The position numbers were made by a program, and so were the translations under genes. From the NCBI GenBank assembly GCA_964386235.1, contig CAYLSH010000010.1:1-44845 (forward strand): a stretch of 44,845 nucleotides of DNA, written 5' to 3'. This DNA is from RGIG8767 sp964386235. GTDB lineage: Bacteria; Bacillota; Clostridia; Lachnospirales; Lachnospiraceae. Below, piece after piece: positions 1-10,435 of the stretch. Each line of letters begins with the position of its first letter. Position 1 is the first letter of the stretch. The notes below the pieces were generated by a model that worked only from the letters and a program-made list of their open reading frames with translations, was not told the DNA's origin and did not search any database.

Positions 1-1
1 G

Positions 2-91
2 GCAACTACGGAGGAAGCAACCACGGAAGAGGCAACTACGGAGGAAGCAACCACGGAAGAGGTTACAACGGAGGAAGCAACCACCGAGGAA
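2..91 (+). repeat. 30-bp coding tandem repeat (ATTEEATTEE units)
   Basis: Three consecutive 30-bp units (2-31, 32-61, 62-91) encode ATTEEATTEE. The first two are identical and the third is diverged (VTTEEATTEE). The repeat runs out of the left edge, so copy number is unknown. Within each unit a 15-bp half-repeat alternates synonymous codons (act acg / acc acg, gag gaa / gaa gag). It encodes an acidic Thr-rich linker of the kind used to span cell wall. Confidence 0.9.
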
Positions 92-3000
92 ATGCCGACG
101 GCGGATGCTCTTTACGATACCACTTCATCTCCTTCGTTGATTGTAACGCATGGGGGTGTGACAAGATCCTATGTTAATACAGAGGAAGCCATTAAGAAAA
201 TGGCTGCGGATTTTAAGAGTGAAAAGGGTGACTATACTTTTCGTTATCAGGCACAGGATTCGTTAACTGCAAATGTTACGATTCCTGCTTTTGTGACGGA
301 GTTAACACTGGAAAAAGATGGCACGACAGATGTAGGACTTATTTTAAATGGTAAGACATTGACTACAACTGCCTCAATAAGTCTTATGAAGGACTGGAAT
401 CTTGGCACGAAGGGTGTCCTGAAAGCCAATGCCCTGTATGTGCCGGGAGGTAAAAGTCTTACTGCGGATCAGATTATACTGAATAATGATAAAACCAGTG
501 TTTATGGTAAGATAACGGCTAAAAATGTAACCTTAAACAAAGCACGCGTTGAGATCGTAAGTTATGGTCGTCTTGTGACGGAGAATATGACGGTAAACTC
601 TGCTTACCCGGGGGATTCGATGGGGGACGATACCCTTTTTAGTGAAAATGAATTATTGATTCAGGATACCCTTACCATGAAGGACGGTACTTTCTGTAAT
701 GAAGGAATGGCAGAGATTGGTAATGCGAAAATCAAGGATATGATTAACCGTCCGGAGGCACAGTTGCTCTGTGATACTTTTTCCAATACGGGAAAACTGA
801 CCCTCGAACGCGACAGTATTCTTTTGATTAACGAAACCGGTACCATTAACAATGTGGTATTGGGAAAAGTAAGTGCTTCCCAAAACAGTGCGGCACTGGG
901 GAAAGGAAGCGCTGCAAAGGTCAGTGTTAACGGTACCTTTACAACAATGCAGGAAAATACCAGATTACAGGCATTTGTAACGGATTCCTATCGTGATGTC
1001 ATTGGATTGGCAGAGACGGATCCGTTTGAAAAGGTGCTGTTAGAAGGGGATGACGGCTATGCAGAGAAGCCTCTTACGGTATTGGGAGCAGATGCACTTC
1101 TGTTTAGTACGACAAACAGTAATTTCCCGGTTGACAGCATTTTCGTGCTTCCGGGTAATATTCCATCCACGGAAACCGAAACAGCAACGAAAAATAACAA
1201 CTGTTCCGTATACCAGTCCGGTAATCAGCTGCTGGTAGCGGGGGATTCCATCCATGTTTATATCAATAATCTGGGAACGGAAAGTCTGTTAAAGAACTTT
1301 TCCAATTATAAGGATGCGGTTACTTATATCAATGCTTTAAACAATATGAGTGCGTCCTATGTCATCGAATTTGACACCAATACGGATGCTATGGGTACAT
1401 TGAGCCTTCCGGCCAAAGCGACGGATATCACTCTGCGTGCTGCAAATCCGGATACACAGATTGTGTTGTCCTACCTGAAGGATATTGCACTTGCCACGGA
1501 TACCACTTTTGAAAATATCGCCTTTATGCCTTATAAGGATGTAAAAACGAAGGGCGTATATGCTGGTACGATGGATACAAAGGGTAAAAAGTTGGTACTG
1601 AGCAATGCATGCGTTTGTAAGTATACGGAGACATTACCGGAATCCTTTTTTTCAATAAGGGATGCTTTTAATACGATCAAGGGAGGAAATACGACTTCTG
1701 TATCTCTCACGGATGCCAGCTATATCATGGTTTCAAACAAGATAACCGGCATAAATGATCTCTCCATAGAGGGGGGAAGTTATCTGGAGGTAAAAGCGGG
1801 CGGTCTTTTTGTAAATAATCTCTATGTCGAAAAAGGTTCGTCTGATGCGGAGAGTCAGATAATTGTTGATGACGGTAAGAGCATAATAGAAGTTAAAAAC
1901 TGCCTGAAAATGGATTATAGTACGAGGATTTATTCGGCAGGAACGATTAAACTGAAGGATGTTGTAAGTAACTGCGAAGGAAATCTATTGGCTACAAAAT
2001 CGGCAAACAGCATTACCATATCCGGAAAAGTAACTTCGGATGACCTGTCAACAACTTCGTATGTTGAAGAGACAGATGAAGGTACACTTCTTGGTTACCG
2101 GAAAGAAACGAACACGGATCATTTGAATGAAAACTGGAATCAGCCATTAAAGGAAGGTATTATAACAACGGATCGGATGAAAAATGCGATCAGGATCCAT
2201 TATGATGCAGATGGCGCATCCACTTTCAAACTGGTTAATGCAAAACTGGTTTCACCAACATGGTTTATTACCAATATAGGAGTGTCTGATGTAACTGCAT
2301 ATACCAATATGACCCAAAAAGAAGGGGATTTTATCCTTGTTGGTGAGAATGAGCAGACCAATATTGAACTTTCCTTAAAAATCGGAAGCAAGGAGAGTAT
2401 CATCAACCGTTTTGAGACTCTGCAGGATGCCTTCTTCGAGATCGATCGTCTTGGTGATTCCGATGCGGAATACATTGTTAAAATCGTAAAGGAAGGCGAA
2501 AATGTTCTTAACAGTGATACTTACAAGATAGCAACGACCGCAGTGAAAAATGGTAAACTGGCGGAATTTACCTTCCCAAGCAAGGCAAAGGAAGTGACGA
2601 TTTATGCTGAGCAACCGAGTGAATCTGACGATTATCAGAGGATTTTCTACAGTCAGAACATGAAGTTAAACTGTAATGTTATTTTTGACGGTGTTTTACC
2701 AATGCCAACGAAAGCGGGTAATATTACCATCGGCGGGTACAGTCTGACGATGAGTAATGTTGCGAATCTGGGCGAAGACAATTTCCTGTTTGGAATCACC
2801 GGAAGCGGCACCAATAAGGGCTCCCGTTTTGTTGTTACAGATTCCGGATTGGGCTTAACAAAACTGGATAATGTGGATACGGTAAAGATAGTAACTACCG
2901 GAACGGATTCAACTTACGTTTGTGTAACAGGTGAAACCAAAATCGGGGATCTGGATGCGACAGAAAAAACGAATTATTTTTGGGGCCTTGGCAAGATTAC

Positions 3001-6000
3001 GATGGAAAATATCCATGCTCCCCAAAATGATGAGGATGGACTTATTATCGGTTCACAACCGAAACTCACCGAAAAGAATGGAGTTTTCACCAAATCCGAG
3101 GCGATGCTGAATATTTCCGGCAAAGCAACCGGTAATATCGGGATTTGCCTCCTTGACAAGAATGGTGACGAAATTAAACTGGCAGAAGATGAAGAGAAAT
3201 ATGCAGATTTGATCACAGGCAAAACCGGTCTGATTTTTGCAAAAGCACCGAATGCAAGTGTGAATGAAGATGAGTTTTTATTACTGAATGGAACGGAAGA
3301 TGGTGTCATTTACAAACAGTCCGGCAATCTTGTATATAAGGAAACCAAGCCACAGGTAACACTTTCCTATGAGATCAAGACAGATGGGGAAAGTGCGTCA
3401 TCGACGGAAGTGACAGAATATTATGAAACGTATGCGGATGCGATTGCACAGATCAATGTTCTGAAGACAAAGCGCGATTATAAGATCGGTTTTGTAAGTG
3501 ATGATGGCATGGTAAATTCGGAGGATAATCCTGTTGTACTGACCGCACCGAAAGCAGAATGCGTGGATACACTTACGTTGACCTCAGAGGGTGAAGAAGT
3601 GTTCTTTAAAGGCGACATTACCTTTAATTCCAACATTGTCTTAAAGAATATTAACTTTGTCCAGGTAGTTACGCAGGGGAATCAAAACTTTTGGGTGAGT
3701 GATTATAAGGTAAAAAAATATGTTAATCCCGTGAATGTTAAAGTAAACGGTGCCTATACGATGAGAGTGGTGGATGACGTTAAATTTAACAATGCCATCG
3801 CATTAAACGGCGCAAAGAAAGCTACACTTGTTTTGGATGATAGTGGGTTCTTATATGCTTCATTTTGGGGCGTGTCATATTCTTACCATATAGAGGGTTC
3901 CATCAAGGACTTTGCCTTAGTAAAGGCTGAGAGAAACGATATATATATTTGTCCCTATCATACCGGAGCAAAGACCGGTAATACATATAAAGCGGCAGAA
4001 CTGAATGTGACGAATCTGTCCGTAAGCGAATGCGGTACGGTTATGGTTGGTTATGAAGATCCTCTCGATAAGGATTCGAGATCTTCCGGCACAATGACAG
4101 TCGGAGATAAACTGGACATAAACGACAGTGTGTTAGCGGTAAATGGTAATGCAACGATAAAGGACGTTTCTTTGAGTAATACTGCCGATCTTGCGGTAAT
4201 GGGAAATACTTTTAAAATAACCGGTACTGTAATCTCTAATACGGATGAAGCGATGCTGTTTTCCGCTTTAAATACCCAGAACCAGTCCGCACTTACGATT
4301 GAAGGAGATGTAGTTCTGACGGATCCGGGAAATAAGATAGAGGTAGGTAATATTGATTTATTAGACTATCAGGGCTATGATGGTTACTTTGGCGGAACTG
4401 ATTTATATTACAAAAAGGTCAGCAATAAACTTTTAACTGCCAAAAAGGCGGATGTGAATGCTTTTGCAGTATACGAGGATTGTCTGCCTTCTGAACATAG
4501 TGAGCCATATCCGGGAAGTGGGGAAACACCAAGCGGTTATATCCTTCGCAAGACAGGTAATGATATTATGGTGCATTATGCGGAAGATGTGGCAACGGCA
4601 CTTTATGTGGGAGAAGGAGAAGAATTTTACAATTATTATGCTTCTTTTAACGATGCGGTGGCTGCCATTGAAGCGCTGAATGCTGTTAACCAAAGTTATG
4701 CCATTGAAGTATTAAAAGATATTCCGAATGGTAAGGTTAATCTACCTAAAAAGGCAAAGAACATCCGGGTGTATTCGGACACAGACAAGGAGATTTCATA
4801 TAGTGATAACCTGACTCTCGGATGCGATACGGTTTTGGACGGAGTGAAATTAAGTGCCGGTAAAGGTAAGGTTATCAATGTCAATGGATATCATCTGACA
4901 TTGGATGCCCTTGCTTCAGATGAGATCGGTAGTATAAAAGGAAATAAGAAGGGAACGGTTACGGTCCTGCCGTCTAAAGATCTTACAATTTCCGGTTTTG
5001 TAACGGATCTTTCCCAAGTGGAGATTTTATGTGAGGAAGTTTCGCACAAGGTAATGATTACAGGCGATCTGAAAGCCGATGAGTTAAAGCAGTATACAAA
5101 TAGTGAACTGATAACAAAGGGTAAGGCTGTCATTACGGATTATACAATGGATAAAGTCCATACAACGGATCAGACCAAATGGACTTATCAGGATCTGACG
5201 ATTCAGGGTGAGATTTATTCGGAAAATGGTGCCAAGGCTTTCTTTACGAAGGATACGACTGTTACACCTGCAAATAAGAGCGCAAACAAGGTAACCCTTT
5301 CGAATCCTAGTAAACTGCTTACCGTTAAGAAAGCGGATCTGAGTGACGTTACCTTCATGCAGGGTGAAACTTCTGTCTCCTATGCGCTCTGGGCAAACGG
5401 GGCTGTATACATGGTAGAGGCAGATGCGGCTAAGAATGCGGTCTTGGTAGGCATTGGCAGAGATGCTTCGGTTAATTGTCTGGATCTGGCGCAGGCGTCT
5501 TCCTATGTCAACACCAGGGCAGAAAAAGAAACGGAGTATACCTTTACATTAGCACAGGATATCTCAGATACCTGCGTGACGGATGGGAATCCCACCGGTA
5601 AACTGACCCTCCCTTCAAAGGATAGGATGGCAAAACTTACGGTACATACGGGCATATCATCTGGAAGAACGTTAGAATTTACCGGGGATATTGCGGTAAA
5701 TGGTTATGTGGAATTTGTAAATATATCTCTAAGCAATGCAAAGGATTTCTCCATTCAATGTGCAAGCAATAGCGCAACCACGGAAGAAAGTATAAACGGA
5801 GTATCCCTGAATAAGATAACAATAAATGGTGCTGGTAAAATTAATACTATCACAGGTGATCAGAAGAACACCGTGATAGCATTGAATAATTCAAAACTCA
5901 ATATGAAGGGCGGCATTACCAAAGTTGCAACCTTAAAATTAAATCAGTCAAAATTGACAACTCAAAAAGAATCTAAAGTTGAGCGTGTGGAATTCGAAGG

Positions 6001-9000
6001 TACCGTAATAAATGAGTGTATTGCACTTGCCAAGGCTACAATCGGTTCCGTATCCGGAAAGGGTGTACTGGGTACCATTCTTAACGCAAAGGATGTACCG
6101 CAGATGACGATCATGGGTGATGTGAGCGAACCTATTATCATAGGTTTATATGATTCAGTCAGTGGTAAGCGCATTGAGTCATCATATGATAATAAGGCTT
6201 TGGTGATTGCAAAAACAGCACCGGCGGATTGTATCATGGCATCTGGTTGTTTAAAGGAAACAATGGATGGTTTAAAGGAGGGTTATGTTGCTTACAAAGA
6301 CGCCAATAACTATGTCTATAACGGCAATCTGTCCGAAATGGAAGTACTCCTAACGGATATAACCAATGGAGGAAATGCTACCACCTACGCAAAGACCTAT
6401 GCGGATGCAATTACGGTTATCAACAATATGAATAACGCAGAAGGAGAGTATAAGATTACACTTCTTGCACCGGCAGGATCAACATCTCATGTGATCAAGA
6501 CCGGTTTGAACAACTACGGAAAGTTTACGCTTCCACAAGCGGGTAAGGCAAAATCCCTTGCAATTACAAGCAAGGATACGGCAAAACCGGTTACGATAAA
6601 GTACACCGATACATTAAAAATATCCGGTAAACTAAAACTGAGTCTTGACAATGTCATCCTGACAGAGGGCAAGACCGGCAAGGAAGCTGGCAGTTTCACG
6701 GAATCCAATTCCATAACGCTGGATATTGGTGATGGGGAAGTATTCCTGGGGAAAGGTGTAAAAACACCTCATACACCGGAAGATATTAAGGGATGTGTTC
6801 CGGATTGTGATCAGGATTTATATCATATTGATTCTACTGAATCATCTATGGATACGAACTGTACTATTGTATTCAATAAGATTACCGCTAAGTCCGGAAC
6901 CCTACATATGGATTCAAGTATTGTATTTGTGAAAGGTGAAGTATCGCTTGCACATTTACAGGGCAGTAATGAGACCGGAATGGATGTTTATGCCAAGGGT
7001 AATATTAAAATCAATCGTGTTTCAGGATATGATGCGCTTAATCTGCTAACCACATCTTCCATTACATTGGGAAATCTGGAGGATGCGAATGTATCTTTAT
7101 GCACCACATTTACCAAGAAGGAATGGAAGAAAGCCACGGCCCAGGTATCGGTAACGGGAGAAGCCGATAATCATTCAGGTTTAGGGATGGTTCTGTATTG
7201 TTATGGTACGGATGGTAAATGCCGAAAACTGAATTCGGATGAACTACAATCCCTGCTCTGGAAGGATATGAGCAAGAAACCGGAAGGGTATCAGAAACTG
7301 ATGTCTGCAACCAAATTAAGCAATGCTAGTATTCGTGTGCTATATTCCGGAGCTGGTGATGACCCTCGTTTTGCAGCCTACAACGGTGGTATTTATATGA
7401 CCACGCAAATACCGTTGCTATCGGTTGAAGGCAGTTATGATGATGCGTACTATAATGCCGACTTCTATTCCTGGGAGCAGGCGGTGAGTGCGATTGATAA
7501 TTTGAATCATCCGGATTGGGCGTATACGATTATTTTACTGGAGACCATCGGGGATGATGAAACACCGGTTAAGAACCTGAATCTGCCATCCAAGGCTAAG
7601 GCTGTAACTATTGTTGCAACGAATTCTAATGATGGTATCATAACGACAGGAAGCAGTGTAAACTTAAAATCCGAACTTACGATGCAGGCACCGATTGCAT
7701 CCGTTAAGAAGTCCGGTAACCGGTATTACAGCAATGCCTACACGGTTAACACCGGAAAATATGCTTTGCATATTGCTTTGGATAGCACTAAGGTAAAACA
7801 GTATTCTCCGCTGATCAAATTAAGCGGTGCAGCCACGGGAGAAGCAGATATTACGGTGTCGCAGGATACGGATATGATTACCCAGATTAGCAATATCGGA
7901 ACGGTAACATTTAACCATACGTTTAAATCCGGTTTGGTGAATTGTTCCGTTAAAGAAGGGATTAAGGGTGTTACGAATCTGTTAATCAACGAAGGCATAA
8001 CCGTGGAAAGCGATAAGGATGTTACAACAAAGAATCTGTCAATTTCCGGCACATCCGGTGAGAGTTTGGATCGCAGAGGAACGCTTCTTGCCAAGAATGT
8101 TACGGTATCGAATACCCTTACGATGGGAAGTGCCTGTGTGAAAGCAGGAACCGGCAGTAGCGGTGACGGCAAGTTGATCTTAAACCAGATAGAACTGGTG
8201 GACAATCATAATATCCTTGAGGCAAAACAGGATAAAAACGGCAGAAGCCAGATCCAGATCAAGGGAACGGTAGAGGGAGTAGCAGACTCCGCATACAATC
8301 CGGAAAAACCGGGTATTACGGTCGGACTGTACTATGCGAATTCGACGACCAGATATGCAAGCCTCTACAATGACATGATGCTTTTACAGGCACCCAAGGC
8401 AGCAAACTCTTGTTTTGTACCTTATTATGCGACCCTGGAAGATCGAAATGAGCATAAGACACCGAATGATCCCGGTGACGATACGATCGTAACATACAAC
8501 ATGGGCAGAGAACAGGGCGCCATGGTTACGAAGCGTTTAGAGAATGGCAATCTTGAAGCGTCTAAATGGGTGGCAACCTATGGACTGGTAAAATCCGGGA
8601 ATGATATTGTCTATCGTAAGATTTATGAAACGGATGCGTTTGAACATTATGGAAATACCTATACGGAAATCAAAGACAGTTTATGTGAAGTGAAAGTCAG
8701 AATTAAGGGACAGAAGGAAGAGATGGCTTTTGCTACATATGAAGAGGCTGTTAAGGCAATTGACAGTATGGGATTAAAAGAAGCGGACGGCAAGACCTTT
8801 ACCTCCTTTACCATTGAGATGTTACGTAATGTGGAGATTGGCAATGAGAACGGCAACCATAAGTATGGATCGCTGCCATTCCCATCCAAAGCATCCGAGG
8901 TAACCATAGACGCTAATTCGAAATATGCATTCATCTATACCGGCAATATAACACCACGTTGTAATACGAATTTTTCCTATGTAACATTTATACCGGTCAA

Positions 9001-9646
9001 AACGGTAAAAAATGAAGTGGTGGCAGGAAATACGGATCTTGTAATCGGTAACAATACGGTGCAGTGGATTGCAGCTGTGTTTGATTGTGATACGGAAACT
9101 GAGGGTATTATTGGTAAGGTAACCGGCTCTGCAAAAGGCAATCTAATTGTTCAGGAATATTATCTTGTTACAAATTCCATCAGTGGTGTGGGAATGCTTA
9201 CCCTGCAGAATGCAGTGGCTTATATACTGGGTAATGCAACCGTTGGTGGCTTACATTTTGAAAACGGAGAAGTCCGGGTGGAAGGAACACTGACAACGAA
9301 TGCCATTTATCAGATGGATAGAAGCGAGGCCAATATTTTGCACTTTGAAGATAAGCCGATTGCGGTAAAGGGTATCACCAGAACGGTTACGGATGAAGCC
9401 GGAAAGAATACGAAAGTGAAGGATTCGGTTCTTTCAATTGACGAAGACGGAACGGTTTTGGAAGTTACACCGGATATTGTTGTGATTACCTGTACAAAGG
9501 ATGCTAACGATGCATTGCAGACCGGCACCAAACTTGTGACCGGTAATGATCTGGATCCGGATGACTGGACATTTATGGATAAGGATGCTAATCTTTATAC
9601 TCATTATAAGAGTGGAAATGCACTTTGTCTGGGGAGAATGAAATAA
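2..9646 (+). CDS. Giant modular repeat protein, probably exported surface protein (5' truncated by window edge)
   Basis: The reading frame is open to the left edge, so the ATG at 92 is internal and the N-terminus, including any signal peptide, is outside the window. At least 3,214 residues are present. The visible part starts with an Ala-Thr-Thr-Glu-Glu linker and then has about nine degenerate modules of roughly 280-430 residues. Each module opens with a pattern like Y-x-D-A-x-x-x-I-x-x-L/M-N, then a short Y-x-I strand, then a hallmark resembling LPSKAKxxTI. The hallmarks lie near nucleotides 281, 1408, 2572, 3541, 4741, 5607, 6529, 7583 and 8878. Each is followed by many short Gly/Asn/Thr-rich beta segments, which suggests a beta-solenoid-like rod (inference). 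Cysteine is scarce. The C-terminus ends in a basic residue with no LPXTG motif, hydrophobic tail or recognisable wall-binding repeat. Function is unknown; an adhesin or cell-surface fibre is the best guess from architecture. Confidence 0.85.
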   Translation, partial: ATTEEATTEEATTEEATTEEVTTEEATTEEMPTADALYDTTSSPSLIVTHGGVTRSYVNTEEAIKKMAADFKSEKGDYTFRYQAQDSLTANVTIPAFVTELTLEKDGTTDVGLILNGKTLTTTASISLMKDWNLGTKGVLKANALYVPGGKSLTADQIILNNDKTSVYGKITAKNVTLNKARVEIVSYGRLVTENMTVNSAYPGDSMGDDTLFSENELLIQDTLTMKDGTFCNEGMAEIGNAKIKDMINRPEAQLLCDTFSNTGKLTLERDSILLINETGTINNVVLGKVSASQNSAALGKGSAAKVSVNGTFTTMQENTRLQAFVTDSYRDVIGLAETDPFEKVLLEGDDGYAEKPLTVLGADALLFSTTNSNFPVDSIFVLPGNIPSTETETATKNNNCSVYQSGNQLLVAGDSIHVYINNLGTESLLKNFSNYKDAVTYINALNNMSASYVIEFDTNTDAMGTLSLPAKATDITLRAANPDTQIVLSYLKDIALATDTTFENIAFMPYKDVKTKGVYAGTMDTKGKKLVLSNACVCKYTETLPESFFSIRDAFNTIKGGNTTSVSLTDASYIMVSNKITGINDLSIEGGSYLEVKAGGLFVNNLYVEKGSSDAESQIIVDDGKSIIEVKNCLKMDYSTRIYSAGTIKLKDVVSNCEGNLLATKSANSITISGKVTSDDLSTTSYVEETDEGTLLGYRKETNTDHLNENWNQPLKEGIITTDRMKNAIRIHYDADGASTFKLVNAKLVSPTWFITNIGVSDVTAYTNMTQKEGDFILVGENEQTNIELSLKIGSKESIINRFETLQDAFFEIDRLGDSDAEYIVKIVKEGENVLNSDTYKIATTAVKNGKLAEFTFPSKAKEVTIYAEQPSESDDYQRIFYSQNMKLNCNVIFDGVLPMPTKAGNITIGGYSLTMSNVANLGEDNFLFGITGSGTNKGSRFVVTDSGLGLTKLDNVDTVKIVTTGTDSTYVCVTGETKIGDLDATEKTNYFWGLGKITMENIHAPQNDEDGLIIGSQPKLTEKNGVFTKSEAMLNISGKATGNIGICLLDKNGDEIKLAEDEEKYADLITGKTGLIFAKAPNASVNEDEFLLLNGTEDGVIYKQSGNLVYKETKPQVTLSYEIKTDGESASSTEVTEYYETYADAIAQINVLKTKRDYKIGFVSDDGMVNSEDNPVVLTAPKAECVDTLTLTSEGEEVFFKGDITFNSNIVLKNINFVQVVTQGNQNFWVSDYKVKKYVNPVNVKVNGAYTMRVVDDVKFNNAIALNGAKKATLVLDDSGFLYASFWGVSYSYHIEGSIKDFALVKAERNDIYICPYHTGAKTGNTYKAAELNVTNLSVSECGTVMVGYEDPLDKDSRSSGTMTVGDKLDINDSVLAVNGNATIKDVSLSNTADLAVMGNTFKITGTVISNTDEAMLFSALNTQNQSALTIEGDVVLTDPGNKIEVGNIDLLDYQGYDGYFGGTDLYYKKVSNKLLTAKKADVNAFAVYEDCLPSEHSEPYPGSGETPSGYILRKTGNDIMVHYAEDVATALYVGEGEEFYNYYASFNDAVAAIEALNAVNQSYAIEVLKDIPNGKVNLPKKAKNIRVYSDTDKEISYSDNLTLGCDTVLDGVKLSAGKGKVINVNGYHLTLDALASDEIGSIKGNKKGTVTVLPSKDLTISGFVTDLSQVEILCEEVSHKVMITGDLKADELKQYTNSELITKGKAVITDYTMDKVHTTDQTKWTYQDLTIQGEIYSENGAKAFFTKDTTVTPANKSANKVTLSNPSKLLTVKKADLSDVTFMQGETSVSYALWANGAVYMVEADAAKNAVLVGIGRDASVNCLDLAQASSYVNTRAEKETEYTFTLAQDISDTCVTDGNPTGKLTLPSKDRMAKLTVHTGISSGRTLEFTGDIAVNGYVEFVNISLSNAKDFSIQCASNSATTEESINGVSLNKITINGAGKINTITGDQKNTVIALNNSKLNMKGGITKVATLKLNQSKLTTQKESKVERVEFEGTVINECIALAKATIGSVSGKGVLGTILNAKDVPQMTIMGDVSEPIIIGLYDSVSGKRIESSYDNKALVIAKTAPADCIMASGCLKETMDGLKEGYVAYKDANNYVYNGNLSEMEVLLTDITNGGNATTYAKTYADAITVINNMNNAEGEYKITLLAPAGSTSHVIKTGLNNYGKFTLPQAGKAKSLAITSKDTAKPVTIKYTDTLKISGKLKLSLDNVILTEGKTGKEAGSFTESNSITLDIGDGEVFLGKGVKTPHTPEDIKGCVPDCDQDLYHIDSTESSMDTNCTIVFNKITAKSGTLHMDSSIVFVKGEVSLAHLQGSNETGMDVYAKGNIKINRVSGYDALNLLTTSSITLGNLEDANVSLCTTFTKKEWKKATAQVSVTGEADNHSGLGMVLYCYGTDGKCRKLNSDELQSLLWKDMSKKPEGYQKLMSATKLSNASIRVLYSGAGDDPRFAAYNGGIYMTTQIPLLSVEGSYDDAYYNADFYSWEQAVSAIDNLNHPDWAYTIILLETIGDDETPVKNLNLPSKAKAVTIVATNSNDGIITTGSSVNLKSELTMQAPIASVKKSGNRYYSNAYTVNTGKYALHIALDSTKVKQYSPLIKLSGAATGEADITVSQDTDMITQISNIGTVTFNHTFKSGLVNCSVKEGIKGVTNLLINEGITVESDKDVTTKNLSISGTSGESLDRRGTLLAKNVTVSNTLTMGSACVKAGTGSSGDGKLILNQIELVDNHNILEAKQDKNGRSQIQIKGTVEGVADSAYNPEKPGITVGLYYANSTTRYASLYNDMMLLQAPKAANSCFVPYYATLEDRNEHKTPNDPGDDTIVTYNMGREQGAMVTKRLENGNLEASKWVATYGLVKSGNDIVYRKIYETDAFEHYGNTYTEIKDSLCEVKVRIKGQKEEMAFATYEEAVKAIDSMGLKEADGKTFTSFTIEMLRNVEIGNENGNHKYGSLPFPSKASEVTIDANSKYAFIYTGNITPRCNTNFSYVTFIPVKTVKNEVVAGNTDLVIGNNTVQWIAAVFDCDTETEGIIGKVTGSAKGNLIVQEYYLVTNSISGVGMLTLQNAVAYILGNATVGGLHFENGEVRVEGTLTTNAIYQMDRSEANILHFEDKPIAVKGITRTVTDEAGKNTKVKDSVLSIDEDGTVLEVTPDIVVITCTKDANDALQTGTKLVTGNDLDPDDWTFMDKDANLYTHYKSGNALCLGRMK

Positions 9647-9696
9647 AGTGCTTGCCGCTAAATACTAAAAAAAACACCGTGAAAGGAAAAAAAACA

Positions 9697-10410
9697 ATGG
9701 AAAAGAAAGACATTGCAAAAGAACTTAGTACCAATAGTTATCCGGGACGTGGAATCATCATCGGAAGATCTGCGGACGGAAAGCATGCGGTAACTGCTTA
9801 TTTTATCATGGGAAGAAGCGTAAACAGCCGTAACCGTGTATTTGTGGAGGACGGAGAAGGGATTCGTACACAGGCATTTGATCCCTCCAAATTGACGGAT
9901 CCTTCCCTAATCATTTACGCGCCGGTGCGTGTGCTGGGCAATAAGACGATCGTGACAAACGGCGATCAGACCGATACCGCATACGAAGGAATGGCAGAAG
10001 GGAAAAGTTTTGAGCAGAGTTTGCGAATCCGCCGGTTTGAGCCGGATGGACCGAATTATACACCCAGAATTTCCGGTGTTTTGCAGGTGGAAAACGGAAG
10101 TTTCCATTATGCCATGTCCATTTTAAAGAGCGATAACGGGGATCCGGACGGAGATAACCGTTACACCTTTACCTATGAGAATCCCAAGGCAGGACAGGGC
10201 AGATTTATCCATACCTATATGCAGGATGGGGATCCGTTACCGAGTTTTGAGGGAGAACCAAAGTGGATTGGAATAGAAGGAGATATTGATTCCTTTACCA
10301 ATATGCTCTGGAACAATCTTAATGAGGACAATAAAGTTTCCTTATTTGTCAGATACATTGATGTGGCAACAGGCAAATACGAGACCAGAATTATCAATAA
10401 AAATCAATAA
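9697..10410 (+). CDS. purO: IMP cyclohydrolase, PurO/IMP_cyclohyd family
   Basis: 237 residues. Predicted to close FAICAR to IMP, the final step of purine synthesis, in the cytoplasm. The N-terminal segments NSYPGRGIIIG, AYFIMGRS-NSRNRVF and the central GNKTIVTNGDQTD and EPDGPNYTPRISG stretches match my recollection of the stand-alone IMP cyclohydrolase family of clostridia, related to archaeal PurO. The start at 9697 is chosen because GAAAGGA (9681-9687) lies 9 nt upstream; the longer frame from 9625 would overlap the previous gene. It is followed after 25 nt by the AICAR transformylase gene, so the two probably form one operon that replaces bifunctional PurH. No promoter was convincing in the 50 nt after the giant gene. 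Confidence 0.85.
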   Translation: MEKKDIAKELSTNSYPGRGIIIGRSADGKHAVTAYFIMGRSVNSRNRVFVEDGEGIRTQAFDPSKLTDPSLIIYAPVRVLGNKTIVTNGDQTDTAYEGMAEGKSFEQSLRIRRFEPDGPNYTPRISGVLQVENGSFHYAMSILKSDNGDPDGDNRYTFTYENPKAGQGRFIHTYMQDGDPLPSFEGEPKWIGIEGDIDSFTNMLWNNLNEDNKVSLFVRYIDVATGKYETRIINKNQ

Positions 10411-10435
10411 AAGCAGCGGATGAGGAGAAGTAAAG

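Noticed and set aside
7738..8205. 155-codon open frame on the minus strand within the giant gene, and many similar antisense frames
   Set aside because: They are low-complexity shadows of the Thr/Asn/Val-rich repeat frame, lack ribosome binding sites, and the plus frame is clearly the coding one.
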